Of a DNA stretch of 64,000 bases, positions 58,241-64,000 are shown piece after piece. The translations under genes were made by a program, and so were the position numbers. Position 1 is the first letter of the stretch. Each line of letters begins with the position of its first letter. Under the pieces are notes generated by a model. It made no database searches, had not been told where the DNA came from, and worked only from the letters and a program-made list of their open reading frames with translations. Source of the DNA: Steinernema hermaphroditum (Eukaryota > Nematoda > Chromadorea > Rhabditida > Steinernematidae); assembly GCA_030435675.1 (NCBI GenBank), contig CM059623.1:4924012-4988011 (forward strand). The letters run 5' to 3'.

Positions 58241-58780
58241 GTTGAATATGTGCTCAACGATACTGTCATCAAGAAAGTTTCGATAATCAAAGTTTTCGGC
58301 GTGACATACGATGATAAGTTGTCTTTCGAGCCACACCTTAAGATCTGCGTATCTAAGGCAACGCGCTTGAGGAAAATGGTTGCCAGAGTATTCCAATGTA
58401 GAAGTCAGTCCATCTTATGGCTGCTGTTTACCTCATACATTCGACCTATCCTTGCGAATGGTTCCACTGTGTGGTCACCACACACGGCAAAGGATTCTGA
58501 TCTAGTAGAAGCTGTGCAGAAGAAATATGTGAAATACATGCTTCTCCGTTGCAGCTTCCCATTACGCTTCCTCCCTAGCTAAGCTGAACGCATCCACTCT
58601 GTCCAGAAGACGTCTTGTAGCAGCCCTTTCCTTCACGTATAAACTGTTCCACAACAAGGTCAATTTGTATAATGGGAATCTTTTCTATCTCCATGCACCG
58701 TTCTCTAAATCTCTTCCTCTGTTAAATGTTATCATCATTGGAGACTATTGTAGACTGTGCATAATTTTAAATAAATAAAT
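58241..58780 (+). mobile_element. Truncated non-LTR retrotransposon (LINE) 3' fragment
   Basis: The frame at 58250-58582 reads as the end of a LINE reverse transcriptase: IKVFGVTYDDKLSFEPHL, then SKATRLRKMVARVF, SYIRPILANGSTVWSPH and LVEAVQKKYVKYML. After a frameshift near 58580 the homologous sequence continues (STLSRRRLVAALSFTYKLFH). It ends in an AAATAAATAAATAG tail at about 58767-58781. The 5' part with the catalytic residues is absent, so this is a dead 5'-truncated copy. Confidence 0.8.
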
Positions 58781-58781
58781 A

Positions 58782-60012
58782 GGTGCTTTCGAAATTTTGG
58801 TTCATTTGGGGTGTGATTCTGTGAAAAAAGAACTCTAACGATTATCCCATAGGCAGGCACTTCAATGTCTGTCTGGTGGAGAGACGCTGCAAGCAAGGGG
58901 TACGGTAGAAATGAATGTGAAGCCGATCGATTTCACTCAAGTCTTTTTGGCAGAATGGTTAGCTTTTGCCAGTAACGTGAGTCTGCTAGACAGAGACGAG
59001 AAAGACTTCTTCGGAGACAACATTTCTACACAGTCTACTAGCCATTTGTCTATTAGCAGTTCCGACCGACCGCACTGCATTTTCCTAAACCGGTGAGTTT
59101 GCCTCTGATTCGTTGACTCTGCACCTACCGTACACGAGGAAATCGACGCTTTCTTGGGCGAATGTTCCTCTGCTAAAAGGCACCGTTTTAGCGCTCCGTT
59201 CTCAAGTTTCCCTTCACAATTGACTGCTTTGTTTAACGAGATCTTAGAATGACATTTGACAAGGAAAAACGCGTTATTTCCGGGAACGCTAACTACGTTA
59301 CAGTTCCCATTAATTTGCACTTTCAAGTCCCCAATTACCGTATTTCTCGCGTGCCATTAGACGGCGCCTTTCGCCTCGGCGAATCCGGTCTGCGCGAGTG
59401 TCGAATATCAGGCGAAATCAAATCGGCTTCTATTGTTCGCCCCTTCGAGGGTTCGACTCTTCTTCGCCACTTGATGCACGCTGTGGATGAATGGACTTAG
59501 TGGATAAAAAGAAAAAAAAACAGAGAAGGCAGAGGAGGACCTGTTCACCACGGGTTCACTGCATACAATTGCAATTTCTAATTAGTTTTTGATTCTCCCG
59601 ATTAATCAGTGAGTCACCTCTTCCTCGCGGCCACAAGTGGAACCTCTACTCTGTCGGACTCCAGAGGCACCTGAAGCGAGAGGAGATGGATGACCCTCCC
59701 CGGAGAAGTCTTAGGGGCGTTTTGCGGTTAATCCCGTGCGTGTTGCCCTCCGGAGTCGACTGCTTCCGCCCCACCTCTCTGATTCACTTCTTGTTTATGT
59801 GTGCGCGAGGTTAACTTCGCGCCACCAACCGGTTCCCGTTATGTAAATAGTCTCATCGCGCCGCTTTGGTGCGCAACTTTTGTAGAGCCGTCGCCGTGTA
59901 GCAACTGTTCGCGCCCCAAAGAGTCAAGGACGGCGGCGTCTGGTTCCCGCGGTGCACTTTTGAACTGATTGATCAGTGATTGATTTGAAGCTGAGAGCGA
60001 TGCGAAAGTGAT
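58782..60012. other. Intergenic, no gene seen
   Basis: Between the LINE remnant and tRNA-Lys. Three TACCGTA/TACGGTA copies (58896, 59127, 59335). No coding frame can be supported. Confidence 0.45.
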
Positions 60013-60085
60013 GCCCGGTTAGCTCAGTCGGTAGAGCACCAGACTCTTAATCTGGCTGTCGCGGGTTCGAGCCCCGCATCGGGCT
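60013..60085 (+). tRNA. tRNA-Lys (anticodon CTT)
   Basis: A 73-nt cloverleaf. Acceptor strands GCCCGGT and ATCGGGC pair over 7 bp with one G-U. The D arm is AGCTCAGTCGGTAGAGC. The anticodon arm CCAGACTCTTAATCTGG gives CTT. The T arm is GCGGGTTCGAGCCCCGC. No intron. TTTTTT follows 9 nt downstream as a Pol III stop. Confidence 0.97.
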
Positions 60086-60996
60086 AAATCCTTTTTTGGT
60101 CTTATATCCTTGACATATTAGAAAACTTAAAATAACACTATTATAAGACCCAGAAAAATCGGAATTGCCTCTGATATGGACCTGTTCCTTGAGTTTCCCT
60201 CAAAATAGACGCAACATTTCACCCCGCCCCTTCCTACAGTCCTCTGTATGAATTGTCCTTTTCCGGGTCTTGGCGCCCGCCTCATCCGATATGGTGACGT
60301 GTTGACGGCAGCAATCAAACTCCGCGAATGGCCACTTGAGGTCTCCTCCATTCGCCGAGGAGGACTTAAGGCTCCTTTGAAACGTTTCTTTCGAGTTTCG
60401 GTAAATGAGTTCAACTGCGTCATAATTCGATGTGTCCGGGCTGGTCCCGTCGTGTGCTAAACGGCCCGTTTTCCGCCGCTTTTTTTCAGCAAATAGGGAC
60501 ATAAATAATTTGTTAATGTAATTTCTGCAAATTCCGATGACTTCTTTGGGATCTCAAGGCCGTGCCTTGTGATGACTGTCCATTTTTGTGCCACCGAGAT
60601 AGAGAAGGAGGTCAAAACAAGATAAAACTCCATCACCTGAGCCTAACCATTCCTTCGATCACATTACCCAGCACCCCTAATGTAACAAGTCCCAATATAT
60701 CGATGCGCAATTATAATCACGGCGCGATTTGCGAGGCGTCGCCACGCTCCTTAATGGCGCCACAGAGTGATCGATGTTTTGAGAGGAAAACAAGTCCACT
60801 TCGTCCTCCCTCGCCGCTCCCACGGGCACTCCGAATCTGAGCAGAGAGGCGCCAAAAAACGGGAGATGACGTCGCAGAGACGCTAAGCTCAGGTAGTCCC
60901 TCCCCACTCGGTCCTAATCCCGGCGCCTCTCACGGGCTCCGGTTTCAGCCGACCCACTTCAGAACTGCCCATGTTCCTTTGTGTCCTCGGCCCGGG
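60086..60996. other. Intergenic, upstream of the Cys-loop channel gene
   Basis: No coding frame supported. The 3' end probably includes the promoter and 5' UTR of the channel gene; GGTTTCAG at about 60944-60950 is a possible 5' acceptor. Confidence 0.45.
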
Positions 60997-63217
60997 ATGC
61001 TCACTCTCTACCGCCCGATCGCTTTCTGCCTACTTCTCTGCTACGCCCATTGGTCAGTTTTTTTAGGTTAATTGATTAGAATTCAGTGTATTATACCGTA
61101 ACCAAAGGCGTAAAATTCGAAAAATACCTTTTGAAAATAGTGATAGTTTCAGACTCTCGGGAGATCTCAGTTTAGACGTCTGGATGGGTTGGCTTCAAGT
61201 CGAATTCACTTTGCCGAGCTGTCTGTAAATGATCCGTCGATCTTGTAGGTCGTTGTCTAGAAAGAAGAGACAATCTACAAGGATGTGTGTTGTCTAGCGG
61301 TTTTGCAGACACTATGCATTGTGAAATTTAGGGAATCGGATCCCAACAGAAAAGTATTCTAACTCAAATATTGAGATGTGTGGAAAATGACTTTGAGGTT
61401 ATCTGTATATACGGAAGTTATATCTTCATATTGCAGAAAAACCCAGCTTTTGTTTGTTTTGTGAGCCAAACTGATTCTGACAACTCGAACCCTCCAGAGA
61501 GAAAGTCATCAATCACTGTCACCGCACAAATCTATTTAGTTCCCCCCATTTTTCACGGTATTAATCGTGGAATAGAGTCCTAAGAAGGTCTGCTCCTCGA
61601 ACGTTTCACGCCATAAGATGAGGCATGAAGTACTTTTTGTTCCAGTAAAAGGAGAGTCCACACACAAAGTGCTACGAGTGTTCTTAAAGTGAATGAGACT
61701 CCATTTTGTGATGGTACTTGTATAAGAGAAGGTGTGACCGATTTTGGTCGAAAGCCCTCTTGAGCAGAAATAAAATCTATACGTTCCAGAGAGTCTAGAG
61801 AGGCAAGGAATGAGTGGATGGATACACAAGACCAGGGAACATTTGGAACATGACCGTACTTTCTATTCCGGCCAGGAAACCCTAACAAAGTGCATGATGT
61901 TTGCCTAGCTCCTCCTGAGATTAATTTCTTTGTGATCTTCTCCAAGAGGGCTGGAAGGCCAAAGTATCGAAGACTCCACCAGAATACCCCGTTTCAGCTT
62001 CACCCCCGAGGCGCGAAGCGAGCTGAGCAGGAAGTTCAAGTACTACCACAACGATGTGCGTCCGGGTCCGAAGTTCAACTTCGTCACTTCCATCAACGGC
62101 TCCTTCTTCGCGCTCAACACCGAAGTGCTCCTCTTCGCCACTTCGTGCACTGCCGTGAGTCCCCACGGCCCCGCCGTCCTATCGTATCACTGCAGGACCG
62201 CCTGAGCGTCAAGATGGCCTTCGTGGTGAACTACTTCGACACTCGACTAAAGCTCCGCGACCTGGCGACGCGCGTGAAGCTGACGCGCGAGTTCCAGCCC
62301 TGGCTGCCGGACATCGAGTTCACCCCCGAGGTCCGGCTCCGGCGCACCTCCTATCTCGAGCCAAAAACGGGTCTTGTCACCACCTACTTCAAGATAGAGG
62401 CCGAGCTGCGGTGCGCCTTCGACCACTGGAAGTACCCCTTCACCTCATTCCGTTGCGTCCTACAGGCAGAGAACGTTGGAGGTAGGCACCAGCCACCGTA
62501 TCCCTACCACTTCCCTACCGTAACCCCCTTTCAGACGAGCATCTGGTAGTGCGGATCGTGAAGGATCGGCGGACGCAGTCGAAGTCGCAGGTGGCCTTCG
62601 CCGTCTCGGAACGCTCCAACGCCGTCTTCGCGCACTTCCAGTTCGAGAACAACTGGAACCTCTACGTCGTCACGTTCTATTTGCCGACGATCCTCCTCTT
62701 CGCCGTTGTCGTCTTCGCCCAGTGGAAGCGCCGCAAGATCCAGGTCTTCATCACCGTCTCCGCCATCGTCTGTCTTGTCTTCATGGTACTAGACGTTCCC
62801 CTCCCCCCACTAGACGTCTCTTTCTTGTTCCAGCAGTCTTCGGTGCGCTTCGAGTCGTCGATCTCCGTCAAGGACCTCTGGCTCTGCGGCACCCTCATCC
62901 ACACCATCTGCGTCCTTCTTATCGATCTGATTCTCCCTTCAAGACACATCAAGAACTACACTTTCAGACAAGGCAAGCACCCCTAACACCCCCGAAGATC
63001 CTGAGACGTTTCAGAGACCCGGAGGGGCTCTTTCCAGAGTCTTTCCGCCTATCAGCCACGCGCCTTCGTCCGGCCCGTCAACAACGCCACCGTAACCCAC
63101 CAGGTGGCGGTGATGTCGATGGGTAACAAGAAGCAGATCGCGCTGCTCTGCGTACTCCTTAGTTACGCGGCCTTTCTTCTCACTTACGTCGCGGTGATCG
63201 TCTGCATATCGCGGTGA
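60997..63217 (+). CDS. Divergent Cys-loop ligand-gated ion channel subunit
   Basis: Pentameric neurotransmitter-gated channel subunit at the plasma membrane. Exon 1 is a signal peptide (IAFCLLLCYAHW). After a 0.94-kb intron, exons 61998-62154, 62196-62481, 62535-62785, 62834-62972 and 63015-63217 join in phase. The Cys-loop reads CAFDHWKYPFTSFRC, with 13 residues between cysteines. Helices: LYVVTFYLPTILLFAVVVFA, IQVFITVSAIVCLVFM, LWLCGTLIHTICVLLIDLIL and IALLCVLLSYAAFLLTYVAV. The M3-M4 loop is short. The M2 region lacks the usual anion or cation selectivity signature, so ion choice is unknown. The intron at 62973-63014 starts with GC. Probably one of the orphan nematode lgc receptors. Confidence 0.88.
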
Positions 63218-63251
63218 TCCTGATACAAAGCTTTATCCCAACAGTTTCTGC

Positions 63252-63257
63252 AATAAA
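63252..63257 (+). promoter_or_regulatory. Polyadenylation signal AATAAA
   Basis: Hexamer 35 nt past the channel-subunit stop and only 20 nt from the stop of the convergent vps-53 gene. Confidence 0.65.
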
Positions 63258-63276
63258 TTAGTCTTCTATGTACAAA

Positions 63277-64000
63277 TCAGAGCTTCTTCTTGACGAGTTT
63301 CTCCAGCCGTCGCATGCTCGAGTCGCCGATGCCGTCGGCCGCCAGCGACACCACCTGCGAGAAGGTCGCCTGCATCGATGAGGGCACCGAAGCCGTCGAC
63401 GTCAGCGTCGACTCGGCGCCTTCTACCTGTACTCGGTAGAGTTGGATGATCGGCGTCTGCTCGGAGCGTCGTAGCCCACGGACTTCCAGAATCTTCTGCA
63501 GCTCGGAGGAGTCCGAATCGGGCAGCATCTGTACATACTTCCCTATGAAGTCCTCGGGCGATTTGATGTCGGACATCACTATCTGGAATCGAAATGCGTC
63601 CATCTTCTGAGTTTCGCTACCGTAACCTACCTTAAGAATCATCTCCACCTTCGTTATCGTCGTCTGCACGCTTGTGGTGTAAACTACAGGCGGCTTTGTC
63701 TGAATGGCGCTCTCGATCGACGGCAGATTCAGGAGGAGCAGCTTCAGGGAGTGCGTGTCCAGCAGTAGCTGCTCCGCTCCGTGTGGCGACACCGACCGGC
63801 ATCTGAACAGCGCTCCCAGGAACTTGTTGACCAGCTGCGTCGCCAGCTTCAGGCAGAAGTGCGCGAAGTACTTCCGCCGGTCGGAGAAGTAGTCGCGGAT
63901 CTTCGGCACCGCCTCCTTCAGATGCTTCCGTATGGAGTGGACGTAGGCCGATTCGTCTCCGACGCCTTCGATGGCCGACCAACTGAAACACCGTAATCGT
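63277..64000 (-). CDS. vps-53: VPS53, GARP/EARP tethering subunit (3' part)
   Basis: Subunit of the GARP complex, which tethers endosome-derived vesicles to the trans-Golgi. Only the C-terminal part is in the window; the gene continues past 64000. Two exons are seen, 63631-63982 and 63277-63582, with a 48-nt intron. Diagnostic blocks: KYFAHFCLKLATQLVNKFLG, GAEQLLLDTHSLKLLLLNLP, TKVEMILK and, in the last exon, LQKILEVRGLRRSEQTPII. The tail ends KLVKKKL, about 65 residues after the family's usual last block. An acceptor TTTCAG at 63983-63988 shows another exon follows upstream. Confidence 0.92.
   Translation of the reverse strand, partial: RLRCFSWSAIEGVGDESAYVHSIRKHLKEAVPKIRDYFSDRRKYFAHFCLKLATQLVNKFLGALFRCRSVSPHGAEQLLLDTHSLKLLLLNLPSIESAIQTKPPVVYTTSVQTTITKVEMILKVGYGSETQKMDAFRFQIVMSDIKSPEDFIGKYVQMLPDSDSSELQKILEVRGLRRSEQTPIIQLYRVQVEGAESTLTSTASVPSSMQATFSQVVSLAADGIGDSSMRRLEKLVKKKL

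Overview
The window is nuclear DNA of a nematode. The clearest marker is an flp-14-type neuropeptide gene with three KHEYLRF-amide units. It is supported by a dex-1-type nidogen/EGF membrane protein, an srsx-like chemoreceptor, an F-box gene of nematode style, TTTCAG-type 3' splice sites, and genes whose start codon lies just behind a TTTCAG (likely splice-leader acceptors). Most introns are very short, about 38-50 nt. A rhabditid-type worm is likely, but the genus cannot be told from the sequence. All gene models below were assembled by eye from spliced reading frames and protein-family resemblance. Exon ends given to the base are those where donor, acceptor and reading phase agree.

Layout. 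1-4.6 kb: no gene seen. 4.7-7.2 kb: flp-14 (+). 8.35 kb: tRNA-Leu(CAG). 10.0-11.6 kb: core-1 galactosyltransferase-like GT31 enzyme (-). 12.6-13.5 kb: THOC7 (+). 13.6-14.6 kb: a hAT-type non-autonomous transposon with intact 8-bp target duplication. 14.6-15.7 kb: divergent papain-like protein (-). 15.9-17.3 kb: F-box protein (-). 17.3-18.2 kb: C-terminal part of a SARA/ZFYVE9-like protein (-). 18.5-19.1 kb: small secreted protein (+). 19.3-20.5 kb: second hAT-type element with intact 8-bp target duplication. 20.6-25.5 kb: dex-1 (-). 28.4-30.5 kb: srsx-like GPCR (-). 30.7-31.9 kb: DHHC palmitoyltransferase (-). 32.3-33.6 kb: two small genes (+), a mitochondrial inner-membrane protein and an unknown. 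34.1-39.1 kb: PDS5/evl-14 (+). 39.2-40.7 kb: sedoheptulokinase (+). 40.7-42.4 kb: NPL4 (-). 43.0-43.5 kb: glutaredoxin 5 (+). 43.6-45.6 kb: PPM1G phosphatase (-). 46.6-49.6 kb: EFR3 (+). 49.6-55.1 kb: gene-poor with weak repeats. 55.1-57.4 kb: plexin-domain-containing (PLXDC) membrane protein (+). 58.2-58.8 kb: dead LINE 3' end (+). 60.0 kb: tRNA-Lys(CTT). 61.0-63.2 kb: divergent Cys-loop channel subunit (+). 63.3-64 kb: 3' end of VPS53 (-).

The genes are a mix of housekeeping functions (cohesin regulation, p97/NPL4 segregase, mRNA export, endosome tethering, Fe-S glutaredoxin, PI4K anchoring) and neural or surface functions (FLP-14, DEX-1, GPCR, ligand-gated channel, PLXDC). They do not form one pathway. 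Several neighbours converge tail to tail with 60-135 bp between stop codons.

Most unusual signals. (1) Two hAT-type elements of 1.0 and 1.2 kb begin CAGAG, are flanked by perfect 8-bp duplications, and have arms made of short palindrome-bearing tandem repeats (CGGGTACCCG in one, GAGTCCGGACTC in the other). (2) A heptamer TACCGTA is several-fold over-represented and recurs 7-20 nt upstream of 3' splice sites in the sense direction. (3) The papain-like gene's last reading frame runs into the first hAT element.
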